A DNA stretch of 64,000 nt from contig NC_053035.3 in assembly GCF_002575655.3 (NCBI RefSeq), forward strand, positions 86,763,322 through 86,827,321, given 5' to 3'. Origin of the DNA: Aegilops tauschii subsp. strangulata (taxonomy: Eukaryota; Streptophyta; Magnoliopsida; Poales; Poaceae). Positions 43,739-55,002 of the stretch are shown here, piece by piece. Made by a program: the position numbers and the translations under genes. How positions within the stretch are numbered: position 1 is the first letter of the stretch; the number at the start of each line of letters is the position of its first letter. Below the pieces are notes generated by a model that was not told where the DNA came from, made no database searches, and saw only the letters and a list, made by a program, of their open reading frames with translations.

Positions 43739-45124
43739 TGATACGTCTCCGTCGTATCTACTTTTCCAAACACTTTTGCCCTTGTTTTGGACTCAAACTT
43801 GCATGATTTGAATGAAACTAACCCGGACTGACGCTGTTTTCAGCAGAATTGCCATGGTGTTATTTTTGTGCAGAAACAAAAGTTCTCGGAATGACCTGAA
43901 ACTTCACGGAGATTATTTTCGGAAATAATAAAAAATATTGGCGAAAGAATCAAGGCCAGGGGGCCCACACTCTGTCCACGAGGGTGGGAGGCGCGCCCCC
44001 TGCCTCGTGGGCCCCCTGGAGCTCCACCGACCTCAACTCCAACTCTATATATTCGTGTTCGGGGAGAAAAAAAATCAGAGAGAAGGATTCATCGCATTTT
44101 ACGATACGGAGCCGCCGCCAAGCCCTAATCTCTTTTGGGAGGGCTTATCTGGAGTCCGTTCGGGGCTCCGGAGAGGGGAATCCGTCGCCATCGTCATCAT
44201 CAACCATCCTCCATCACCAATTTCATGATGCTCACCGCCGTGCGTGAGTAATTCCATCGTAGGCTTGCTGGACGGTGATGGGTTGGATGAGATTTATCAT
44301 GTAATTGAGTTAGTTTTGTTAAGGTTTGATCCCTAGTATCCACTATGTTCTGAGATTGATGTTGCTATGACTTTGCTATGCTTAACGCTTGTCACTATGG
44401 CCCGAGTGCCATGATTTCAGATATGAACTTACCATGTTTTCATGAATATATATGAGTTCTTGATCCTATCTTGCAAGTCTATAGTCACCTACTATGTGTT
44501 ATGATCCAGCAACCCCGAAGTGACAATAATCGGGACCACTCCCGGTGATGACCGTAGTTTGAGGAGTTCATGTATTCACTATGTGTTAATGCTTTGGTCC
44601 GGTACTCTATTAAAAGGAGGCCTTAATAACCCTTAGTTTCTAATAGGACCCCGCTGCCACGGGAGGGTAGGACAAAAGATGTCATGCAAGTTCTTTTTCC
44701 ATAAGCACGTACTATATTCGGAATACATGCCTACATTACATTGATGAATTGGAGCTAGTTCTGTGTCACCCTATGTTATGACTGTTACATGATGAACCGC
44801 ATCCGGCATAATTCTCCATCACCGATCCAATGCCTACGAGCTTTTCACATATTGTTCTTTGCTTATTTACTTTTCCGTTGCTACTGTTACAATCACTACA
44901 AAACCCAAAAATATTACTTTTGCTACCGTTACCGTTACTTCCATATTACTTTGCTACTAAACACTTTGTTGCAGATACTAAGTTATCCAGGTGTGGTTGA
45001 ATTGACAACTCAACTGCTAATACTTGAGAATATTCTTTGGCTCCCCTTGTGTCGAATCAATAAATTTGGGGTAAATACTCTACCCTTGAAAACTGTTGCG
45101 ATCCCCTATACTTGTGGGTTATCA
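43739..45124 (+). repeat. Element C 3' LTR
   Basis: Begins tgatacgtctccgtcgtatc and ends gtgggttatca. Compared with the 5' LTR, it lacks 18 bp within the GC module: the two ggcgcgcc copies present at 35976 and 35994 are collapsed to one at about 43990. Followed by target copy atcac. Confidence 0.92.
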
Positions 45125-45770
45125 ATCACCATCGTCACCGGCTTGACACCTTGATCACCATCGAAGTATCATTGTCTTCTCGCCAACTATTGCTTCTACG
45201 ACTATCGCTACCGCTTAGTGATAAAGTAAAGCAATTACATGGCGATTGCATTTCATACAATAAAGCGACAACCATATGGCTCCTGCCAGTTGCCGATAAC
45301 TTTTACAAAACATGATCATCTCATACAACAATTTATATCTCATCACGTCTTGACCATATCACATCACAACATGCCCTGCAAAAACAAGTTAGACGTCCTC
45401 TACTTTGTTGTTGCAAGTTTTACGTGGCTGCTCCGGGCTTAGCAAGAACCCTTCTTACCTACGCATCAAAACCACAACGATTTTTCGTCAAGTTTGTTGT
45501 TTTAACCTTCAATAAGGACCGGGCATAGTCACACTCGATTCAACTAAATTTGGAGAAACAGACACCCACTAGCCACCTGTGTGCGAAGCACATCGGTAGA
45601 ACCAGTCTCGCATAAGCGTACGCGTAATGTCGGTCTGAGCCGCTTCATCCAACAATACCGCCGAATCAAAGTATGACATGCTGGTAAGCAGTATGACTAT
45701 TATCGCCCACAACTCTTTGTGTTCTACTCGTGCATATAACATCTACGCATAGACCTGGCTCGGATGCCAC
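45125..45770 (-). other. Copia A 5' leader and PBS (minus strand)
   Basis: The reverse complement matches the leader of Copia B (58613-58800). Next to the LTR, tggctcggatgccac read in reverse complement gives gtggcatccgagcca, a degenerate initiator-Met-type PBS. No gene. Confidence 0.85.
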
Positions 45771-46921
45771 TGTTGGGGAATGCAGTAATTCCAAAAAAAT
45801 CCTATGATCACGCAAGATCTATCTAGGTGATGCATAGCAACGAGAGGGGAGGGTGTTGTCCACGTACCCTCGTAGACCGAAAGCGGAAGCGTTATGACAA
45901 CACAGTTGACGTAGTCGTACGTCTTCACGATCCGACCGATCCTAGCCCCGAAGGTACGACACCTCCGCGATCTGCACACGTTCAGCTCGGTGACGTCCCA
46001 CGAACTCTAGATCCAGCTGAGGTCGAGGGAGAGTTTCGTCAGCACGACGGCGTGATGACGGTGTTGATGAAGTTACCGACGTAGGGCATCGCCTAAGCAC
46101 TACAACGATATGACCGAGTTGGAAATCTGTGGAGGGGGGCACCGCACACGGCTAAACAATCAACTTGTGTGTCTATGGGGTGCCCCCTCCCCCGTATATA
46201 AAGGAGTAGAGGAGGGGAGGGCCGGCCCTCTCTATGGCGCGCCCAAGGGGTAGTCCTAGTCCCAGTGGGCGTAGGATTCCCCTTCCCTACTTGGAGTAGG
46301 AGAAGAAGGAAGAGTGAGAGGGAGAGTAGGAAAGGGGGGGGGGGCTGGCCCCCTTCCCAATTCGGATTGGGCTTGGGGGGGGGGGGGTGCCCCCACCTTG
46401 GCCGCCTCCTCCTCTTTCTCACTAAGGCCCAATAAGTCCCATTGACTCCCCGGGGGGTTCCGGTAACCTCCCGTTACTCCGGAAAATTTCTGAACTCATC
46501 CGGAACCATTCCGGTGTCCAAACATAGCCTTCCAATATATCGATCTTTATGTATGGACCATTTCGAGACTCCTCGTCATGTCCGTGATCACATCCGGGAC
46601 TCCGAACAACCTTCGGTACATCAAAACACATAAACTCATAATACCGATCGTCATCGAACGTTAAGCGTGCGGACCCTACGGGTTCGAGAACTATGTAGAT
46701 ATGACCACGATTCATCTCCGGTCAATAACCAATAGCGGAACCTGGATGCTCATATTGGCTCCTACATATTCTACGAAGATCTTTATCGGTCGAACCGCAT
46801 AACAGCATACGTTGTTCCCTTTGTCATCGGTATGTTACTTGCCCGAGATTCGATCATCGGTATCTCAATACCTAGTTCAATCTCGTTACCGGCAAGTCTC
46901 TTTACTCATTCCGTAATGCAT
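45771..46921 (-). repeat. Copia A 5' LTR, truncated
   Basis: On the plus strand it begins tgttggggaatgcag and matches 56890-58030 until ccgtaatgcat, where it stops at 46921. About 570 bp of the outer end are missing, replaced by a LINE-like fragment. TATA-like ctatataaagg-type text is present in reverse near 46190. Confidence 0.88.
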
Positions 46922-48172
46922 ATTAGCCTCTGCTGTAGTCCTTTGCTGTAGGGAAGTCCACCTTATACATATTAGCCTCGAGTCTGATAAGCTCCCACTG
47001 AAAGTTACCTGGAGCTAACTCATTAAGCCTCTGCATAATCTGAGCCTCAGACACATCGCCTTTCGTGACTTTGACAACCCCCATGGTCGTGCTCTGGGGC
47101 TCCTCTGGGATCTCCCTCGCACTAGGAGACTCAAAGAACATCAACTCAGCACAGCAAACACCATAAATGGTAATACTCGACATCTGTTCATGTAGTATCG
47201 GGCACTCCCCCGTATCATGCGCTGGCTTGAGGCAGGTATCACATAACTCAGTCACACTTTCAATAATAAAATGGCCCTTCTCACCACAACGATAACACAC
47301 CATCTTCTCCTTTTTACGAGCCCACTTGGAAGCTTTATCCCCCTCTGACTTGTCAGCAGCACCCACAGTACCCATCACCATGGGCTCAGTCTCAGGCACC
47401 TCAGCATTAGCCAGCGCCATCACCGCATCCATAACCAGACCAGACAACTCCGGTGTCTATCCGGAAGCAGCCACCTCCGAGGAGGCCGTCGGCTCAACAA
47501 TGACGGGCGGTGGAGGCTGACGGTAGCGGTTCCTACCATCGTGACCACCACGATGACCTCGGTAACCACCTCTCTGCCGGTAATCTGGGCCAGATGCCCC
47601 CTTAACAAAGCCACCTGGGGGGCCGTAAAAAGGTCTTTCTGTTGTTCCATCACTCTGCCATGCATATCCACGCCCGCCGCCCGCCGCCGACGAGCCACGA
47701 TGTTGGCCATCACCATAAGCGTTGTAACCATCATCACCCCACTGTCCCCGAGGCGGTCCATTACCACCGCGGTTAGCTGGGAAATGAGCAAGTCCCGCGC
47801 CTCCATCACCCACATTCTCAGGTGGCCCTGTTCGAGACGCAGCCGGCAGCCCCGACTGCTGAGGCGGCGGTGCGTGCGTCGTCTGCACCGGCCCAGCTCG
47901 TTTCAGCGGCGTCCGCGCGACGAAGTGAGGCGGCCGCGCGGCCCGAGGCTGCTGCGCACGCACCTGCGACTGCTGCTTCCTGGGTGCTACCACTGCTGTC
48001 CCGGGCGCCGGAGGCCTCGGCCCTTGCGTTCCCACGCCGCGACCCGCAGCGGCCAGCTCGGGCGCCACTACAGCCGGTGGCCTAGGCGCTGGAGGCCTTG
48101 GCCCTTGCGCACCACCGCCGCGACTCACAACGGCCGGCACAGGCACCGGAGGCCTCGGTCCCGGCAGACCAC
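46922..48172 (-). pseudogene. LINE ORF1-like zinc-knuckle protein, main fragment
   Basis: Read on the minus strand from 48172 to 46923. A Pro/Gly/Arg/Gln-rich region (48140-47480) is followed by a nonsense TAG at about 47457-47459 in the same frame, then a region with two zinc knuckles: CYRCGEKGHFIIES, in which the last Cys position appears to be Ser, and the intact CCHC CDTCLKPAHDTGEC (about 47310-47210). The later part (WELIRLEANMYKVDFP) resembles the ORF1/gag-like protein of plant L1-type LINEs. It would bind RNA in a LINE particle (family knowledge). It ends at the rearrangement at 46922. Its N-terminal part lies at 56580-56889 across the G2 insertion. An unrelated captured gene is a less likely alternative. 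Confidence 0.65.
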
Positions 48173-49747
48173 CGATACGTCTCCAACATATCTATAATTT
48201 TTGATTGTTCCATGCTTTTATATATTCTGTTTTGGATGTTTAATGGGCTTATTTATACACTTTTATATTATTTTTGGGACTAACCTATTAACCAGAGGCC
48301 CAGCCCAAATTGCTGTTTTTTGCCTATTTTAGTGTTTCGCGGAAAAAAGATATCAAACGGAGTCCAAACGGAATGAAACCTTCGGGGATGTGATTTTCTG
48401 AACAAACATGATCTAGAGGTCTTGGAGTGGACGTCAAGCAACCAACGAGGCAGCCACGAGGCAGGGGGGCGCCTACCCCCCCAGGCGCGCCCTCCACCCT
48501 CGTGGGCCCCTCGTGGCTCCACCGACCTACTTCTTCCTCCTATATATACCTACGTACCCCCAAACCATCGAAGAGCACCACGAAAACCTAATTCCACCGC
48601 CGCAACCTTCTGTACCCGTGAGATCCCATCTTGGGGCCTTTTCCGGCGTCCTGCTGGAGGGGGCATCGATCACGGAGGGCTTCTACATCAACACCATAGC
48701 CTCTCCGATGATGTGTGAGTAGTTTACCTCAGACCTTCGGGTCCATAGTTATTAGCTAGATGGCTTCTTCTCTCTCTTTGGATCTCAATACAAAGTTCTC
48801 CTCGATTCTCTTGGAGATTTATTCAATGTAATCTTCTTTTGCGGTGTGTTTGTCGAGATCCGATGAATTGTGGGTTTATGATCAAGATTATCTATGAACA
48901 ATATTTGAATCTTCTCTGAATTCTTTTATGTATGATTGGTTATCTTTGCAAGTCTCTTCGAATTATCAGTTTAGTTTGGCCTACTAGCTTGATCTTTCTT
49001 GCAATGGGAGAAGTGCTTAGCTTTGGGTTCAATCTTGCGGTGCTCGAACCCAGTGATAGTAGGGGAAACGACACGTATTGTATTGTTGCCATCGAGGATA
49101 AAAAGATGGGGTTTATATCATATTGCATGATTTTATCCCTCTACATCATGTCATCTTGCTTAAAGCGTTACTCCGTTCTTATGAACTTAATACTCTAGAT
49201 GCATGCTGGATAGCGGTCGATGTGTGGAGTAATAGTAGTAGATGCAGGCAGGAGTCGGTCTACTTGTCACAGACGTGATGCCTATATACATGATCATACC
49301 TAGATATTCTCATAACTATGCTCAATTCTATCATTTGCTCGACAGTAATTCGTTCACCCACCGTAATACTTATGCTATCTTGAGAGAAGCCACTAGTGAA
49401 ACCTATGGCCCCCGGGTCTATTTTCCATCATATTAATCTCCCGTTATTTCCATTACTGTTTACTTTGCTTTCTTTACTTTTACTCTTTATCATAAAAATA
49501 CCAAAAATATTATCTTATCATCTCTATCAGATCTCACTCTCGTAAGTGACCGTGAAGGGATTGACAACCCCTTTATCGCGTTGGTTGCGAGGTTCTTATT
49601 TGTTTGTGTAGGTGCAAGGGACTTGAGCGTGACCTCCTACTGGATTGATACCTTGGTTCTCAAAAACTGAGGGAAATACTTACGCTACTTTACTGCATCA
49701 CCCTTTCCTCTTCAAGGGAAAACCAACGCAATGCTCAAGAGGTAGCA
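48173..49747 (+). repeat. G2 5' LTR
   Basis: Begins cgatacgtctccaacatatc and ends gaggtagca. GC-rich CACGAGG...CCTCGTG module at about 48454-48505, TATA-like ctatatatacc near 48540. The same family as the G1 LTRs. Confidence 0.9.
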
Positions 49748-49758
49748 AGAAGGATTTC

Positions 49759-49776
49759 TGGCGCCGTTGCTGGGGA
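49759..49776 (+). other. Primer binding site, with a second PBS-like copy at 49827
   Basis: tggcgccgttgctgggga is a near-exact tRNA-Asp-type site. A second tggcgccgttgtcc at 49827-49840 repeats its first part 68 bp downstream. Confidence 0.8.
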
Positions 49777-50032
49777 GGTGTGCGCCAAGTCAAGTCAAGA
49801 TTTGACTCCCAACAACAAGCCATTTTTGGCGCCGTTGTCCAGTCTACACAAGTCAAGACATACCAAGTACCCATCACAAACTCTTATCCCTCGCATTACA
49901 TTATTTGCCATTTGCCTCTCGTTTTCCTCTCCCCCACTTCACCCTTGCCGTTTTATTCGCCCTCTCTTTTCCGTTCGCCCTATTTTCGCTTGCTTCTTGT
50001 TTGCTTGTGTGTTGGACTGCCTGCTTGTCACG

Positions 50033-50971
50033 ATGTCTCAAGATAATACTAAATTGTGTGACTTTTCCAATACCAACAACAATGATTTTCTTAGCACTCC
50101 GATTTCTCCTTTTACCGAAGCTAAATCTTGTGAAATTAATGTTGCTTTGCTGAATCTTGTCATGAAAGATCAATTCGCCGGCCATCCCAGTGAAGATGCC
50201 ACTACCCATCTAAATAGCTTTGTTGATCTGTGTGATATGCAAAAGAAGAAAGATGTGGATAATGATATTGTTAAATTGAAGCTATTGCCGTTTTCTCTTA
50301 GAGATCGTGCTAAAACTTGGTTTTCGTCTTTGCCGAAAAATAGTATTGATTCTTGGAATAAGTGCAAAGATGCTTTTATCTCTAAGTATTTTCCTCCCGC
50401 TAAAATCATCTCTCTTAGAAACGATATTATGAATTTTAAGCAACCTGATCATGAACATGTTGCACAAGCTTGGGAGAGGATGAAATTAATGATACGTAAT
50501 TGCCCTACTCATGGTTTGAACTTATGGATGATTATACAAAAAATTTATGCCGGATTGAACTTTGCTTCTAGAAATCTTTTAGATTCGGCCTCGGGAGGCA
50601 CTTTTATGGAAATCACTTTAGGAGAAGCTACTAAACTCTTAGATAATATTATAGTTAATTATTCTCAATGGCACACTGAAAAGATCTACTAGTAAAAAAG
50701 TGCATGCGATAGAAGAAATTAATGTTTTGAGTGGAAAGATGGATGAACTTATGAAATTGTTTGCTAATAAGAGTGTTTCTTCTGATCCTAATGATATGCC
50801 TTTGTCTACTTTGATTGAGAATAATAATGAATCTATGGATGTGAACTTTGTTGGTAGCAACAATTTGGTAACAACGCTTATAGAGGAAACTTTAATCCTA
50901 GGCCGTATCCTAGTAATTCCTCTAATAATTATGGTAATTCCTACAACAACTCTTATGGAAATTTTAATAAG
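50033..50971 (+). pseudogene. G2 gag, broken
   Basis: ATG at 50033 (MSQDNTKLCDFSNT) starts a gag with a capsid-like region at residues 35-150 (FAGHPSEDATTHLNSF, LPFSLRDRAKTWFSSLP, a typical plant retrotransposon gag motif). A TAG at 50690-50692 ends it. The next part continues one frame over from about 50697, and a further shift near 50868 brings it into the frame of the downstream protease. At least one stop and two frameshifts are present. Confidence 0.85.
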
Positions 50972-52150
50972 ATGCCCTCTGATTTTGAGACTAGTGTTAA
51001 AGAATTTATGATTTCGCAAAAGAATTTCAATGCTTTGCTTGAAGAAAAATTGCCTAAGATTGATGAATTGGCTAGGAATGTGGATAGAATTTCTCTTGAT
51101 GTTGATTCTTTGAAACTTAGATCTATTCCACCTAAGCATGATATCAATGAGTCTCTCAAAGCCATGAGAATTTCCATTGATGAGTGCAAAGAAAGAACCG
51201 CTAGGATGCGTGCTAAGAATGATTGCTTTGTGAAAGCGTGTTCTTCTAGTTTTTATGAGAATAAAGATGAAGATCTAAAAGTTATTGATGTGTCCCCTAT
51301 TAAATCTTTTTTTTGCAATATGAATCTTGATAATGATGGGACTGGAGATGAGTCAACTTTAGTTAGAAGGCATCCCAAAAATTCGGAGTTTTTAGATCTT
51401 GATGCAAAAATTGGTAAAAGTGGGATTGAAGAGATTAAAACTTTAGATAGCAATGAACTCACTATTTTTGATTTCAAGGAATGTAATTATGATAATTTTT
51501 CTTTAATAGATTGTATTTCCTTGTTGCAATCCGTGCAAAATTCTCCGCATGCTTATAGTCAAAATAAAGCTTTTATTAAGCATATCGTTGATGCTTTGAT
51601 GCAATCTTATGAAGAAAAACCTGAGTTGGAAGTTTCTATCCCTAGAAAACTTTATGATGAATGGGAACCTACAATAAAAATAAAAATTAACAATCATGAA
51701 TGCTATGCTTTGTGTGATTTGGGTGCTAGTGTTTCCACAATTCTAAAAACTTTGTGTGATTTGCTAGGTTTCCGTGAATTTGATGATTGCTCTTTAAACT
51801 TGCATCTTGCGGATTCCACTATCAAGAAACCTATGGGAAGAATTAACGATGTTCTTATTGTTGCAAATAGGAATTATGCGCCCGTAGATTTCATTGTTCT
51901 TGATATAGATTGCAATCCTTCATGTCCTATTATTCTTGGTAGACCTTTCCTTAGAATGATTGGTGCAATCATTGATATGAAGGAAGGAAATATTAGATTC
52001 CAATTTCCGTTAAGGAAAGGCATGGAACACTTCCCTAGAATAAAATCAAATTACCATATGAATCTATTCGGAGAGCCACTTATGGATTGCCTACCAAAGA
52101 TGGCAATACCTAGATCTATCCTTGTTTTAATGCCTAGCTATGGGCGTTAA
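50972..52150 (+). CDS. G2 gag C-terminus and aspartic protease, open 392 codons
   Basis: An open frame from MPSDFETSVKEF to TAA at 52148-52150. The first half is coiled-coil-like (EEKLPKIDELARNVDRISLD). The protease core is CYALCDLGASVSTI at about residues 245-258, with flap-like and ILGRPFL (about residue 322) segments typical of Gypsy retropepsins. The active-site Asp is followed by LGAS rather than the classical T/S-G, as in other Athila-lineage proteases. It depends on the broken upstream gag for expression, so it is probably not expressed as a proper fusion. No RT follows. Confidence 0.8.
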   Translation: MPSDFETSVKEFMISQKNFNALLEEKLPKIDELARNVDRISLDVDSLKLRSIPPKHDINESLKAMRISIDECKERTARMRAKNDCFVKACSSSFYENKDEDLKVIDVSPIKSFFCNMNLDNDGTGDESTLVRRHPKNSEFLDLDAKIGKSGIEEIKTLDSNELTIFDFKECNYDNFSLIDCISLLQSVQNSPHAYSQNKAFIKHIVDALMQSYEEKPELEVSIPRKLYDEWEPTIKIKINNHECYALCDLGASVSTILKTLCDLLGFREFDDCSLNLHLADSTIKKPMGRINDVLIVANRNYAPVDFIVLDIDCNPSCPIILGRPFLRMIGAIIDMKEGNIRFQFPLRKGMEHFPRIKSNYHMNLFGEPLMDCLPKMAIPRSILVLMPSYGR

Positions 52151-55002
52151 ACGATAGCGCTTGTTGGGAGGCAACCCAATTTTATTTTTAGTTTTTTGCT
52201 TTTTGGTTCTGTTTAGGAATAAATCTTTGATCTAGCCTCTGGTTAGATTTGTTTTTGTGTTTTAATTAGTGTTTGTGCCAAGTTAAACCTATAGGATCTT
52301 CTTGGATGATAGTTATTTGATCTTGCTGAAAATTCCAGAAACTTTCTGTTCACGAAAACAATTGTTAAAAATCACCAGAACGCGATAAAATACTGATTCC
52401 AATTGCAGTAGATCAATAAAAAAATTATCTAGGTCGTTCTATTTTGGTAGAATTTTTTGAGTTCCAGAAGTTTGCGTTAGTTACAGATTACTACAGACTG
52501 TTCTGTTTTTGACAGATTCTGTTTTTCGTGTGTTGTTCGCTTATTTTGATGAATCTATGGCTAGTAAAAGAGCTTATAAACCATAGAGAAGTTGGAATAC
52601 ACTAGGTTTAACACCAATATAAATAAATAATGGGTTCATTACAGTACCTTGAAGTGGTGTTTTGTTTTCTTTCGCTAACGGAGGTCACGAGATTTTCTGT
52701 TAAGTTTTGTGTTGTGAAGTTTTCAAGTATTGGGTAAAGATTTGATGGACTATGGAACAAGATGTGGCAAGAGCCTAAGCTTGGGGATGCCCAAGGCACC
52801 CCAAGGTAAATCCAAGGACACCAAAAAGCCAAAGCTTGGGGATGCCCCGGAAGGTATCCCCTCTTTCGTCCTCATCCATCGGTAACTTTACTTGGAGCTA
52901 TATTTTTATTCACCACATGATATGTATTTTGCTTGGAGCGTCTTGTATGATTTGAGTCTTTGTTTGTTAGTTTGCCACAATCATCCTTGCTGTACACACC
53001 TTTTGAGAGAGACACACATGATTCGGAATTTTTAGAATACTCTATGGGCTTCACTTATATCTTTTGAGCTATATAGTTTTTGCTCTAGTGCTTCACTTAT
53101 ATCTTTTAGAGCACGGTGGTGGTTGTATTTTATAGAAATTATTGATCTCTCATGCTTCACTTATATTATTTTGAGAGTCTTAAACAGCATGGTAATTTGC
53201 TTTAATTGTGAAATTAATTTTCCATATTGAGTTAATTGAATATCATGAGAAGTTAGATACTTGATAAGTGTTTTGAGATATAAAGGTGGTAATATTAGAG
53301 TGTGCTAGTTGATTAATTGTGAAATTGAGAAATACTTGTGTTAAGGTTGGCAAGTCCCGTAGCATGCACGTATGGTAAAAGTTGTGTGACAATTTTGACA
53401 CATAGGTGTTCTTTTATTGCTTTCCTTATGAGTGGCGGTCGGGGATGAGCGATGGTCTTTTCCTACCAATCTATCCCTCTAGGGGCATGCATAGTAGTAC
53501 TTTGCTTCGAGGGCTAATAAACTTTTGCAATAAGTATATGAGTTCTTTATGACTAATGTGAGTCCATGGATTATACGCACTCTCAACCTTCCACAATTTT
53601 CTAGCCTCTACGGTACCGCGCATTGCCCTTTCTCACCTTGAGAGTTGGTGCAAACTTCGCCGGTGCATCCAAACCCCGTGATATGATACGCTCTATCACA
53701 CATAAGCCTCCTTATATCTTCCTCAAAACAGCCACCATACCTACCTATCATGGCATTTCCATAGCCATTCCGAGATATATTGCGATGCAACTTTCCACCG
53801 TTCCGTTTATTATGACACGCTTCATCATTGTCATATTGTTTTGCATGATCATGTAGTTGACATCGTATTTTGTGGCAAAGCCACCATTCATAATTTTTTC
53901 ATACATGTCACTCTTGATTCATCGCATATCCCGGTACACCGCCGGAGGCATTCACATAGAGTCATATTTTGTTCTAAGTATTGAGTTGTAATTGTTGAGT
54001 TGTAAATAATAAAAGTGTGATGATCATCATTATTAGAGCATTGTCCCATGTGAGGAAAGGATGATGGAGACTATGATTCCCCCACAAGTCCGGATGAGAT
54101 TCCGGACTAAATAAAACAAAAAGGCCAAAGAAAAAAAAAAGAGAAAGAGAAGGCCCAAGAAAAAAAAGAGAAAAAAGAAAAAAAATAAAAAAGAGAGAAA
54201 AAGAGAGAAGGGACAATGTTACTATCCTTTTTCCACACTTGTGCTTCGAAGTAGCACCGTGATCTTCATGATAGAGAGTCTCCTATGTTGTCACTTTCAT
54301 ATACTAGTGGGAATTTTTCATTATAGAACTTGGCTTGTATATTCCAGTGATGGGCTTCCTCAAAATGCCCTAGGTCTTCGTGAGCAAGCAAGTTGGATGC
54401 ACACCCACTTAGTTTCTTTTGTTGAGCTTTCATATATTTATAGCTCTAGTGCATCTGTTGCATGGCAATCCCTACTCCACTCATTGACATCAATTGATGG
54501 GCATCTCCATAGCCTATTGATTATCCGCGTCAATGTGAGACTTTCTACCTTTTTTGTCTTCTCTCATAACCCCCCATCATTATACTTTACTTCACCCATA
54601 GTGATATATCCATGGCTTGCGCTCATGTATTGCGCAAGAGTTGAAAAGGCTGAAGCGCGTTAAAAAGTACGAACCAATTGCTCGGCTTGTCATCGGGGTA
54701 ATGCATGATGAGAACGTTTGTGTGAAAAATATTGAAACATGGCCTAACTATATGATTTTGTAGGGATAAGCTTTCTTTGGCTACGTTATTTTGATAAGAT
54801 ATAATTGCTTGGTTAGCCTGTTTGAAGTATTATTGTTTTTATGTCAACATTAAACTTTTATCTTGAATCTTTCAGATCTGAATATTCACGCCACAATAAA
54901 AAGATTTACATTGAGAATTATGCTAAGAAGCATTCCACATCAAAAATTCTGTTTTTATCATTTACCTACTCGAGGACGAGCAGGAATTAAGCTTTGGATG
55001 CT
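52151..55002 (+). other. G2 3' non-coding region and PPT
   Basis: About 2.85 kb without a supported gene, homologous to G1 17787-18385 plus 31842-34056. Conserved hairpin ttgggaggcaacccaa at 52164-52179. Single copy of the 136-bp segment duplicated in G1 at about 52579-52714. PPT-like aagcttgggga at about 52780 and 52833. A long purine tract at 54113-54212. The terminal PPT, aagctttggatgct, is at 54989-55002. Confidence 0.8.

Larger units (their letters stand above)
35725..45124 (+). mobile_element. Element C: non-autonomous Athila-lineage Gypsy element
   Basis: Two LTRs (1404 and 1386 bp), a PBS, gag-protease, a second reading frame and a PPT lie between perfect 5-bp target duplications atcac (35720-35724 and 45125-45129). 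RT, RNase H and integrase are absent, so movement would need another element's enzymes. The ATHILA ORF-1-like second frame places it in the Athila lineage (family inference). Confidence 0.92.
35619..46921 (-). mobile_element. Copia A: minus-strand Angela/BARE-like element, 5' end only
   Basis: The visible parts are 5' leader (35619-35724 and 45125-45756, reverse complement of sequence like 58690-58925), a minus-strand PBS (45757-45770) and most of the 5' LTR (45771-46921). The rest of the element should lie left of G1, outside the window. Element C (35725-45124) interrupts it. Confidence 0.85.

Noticed and set aside
47541..48197. 218-codon plus-strand frame
   Set aside because: Antisense shadow of the LINE ORF1-like gene; the minus strand has the zinc knuckles.
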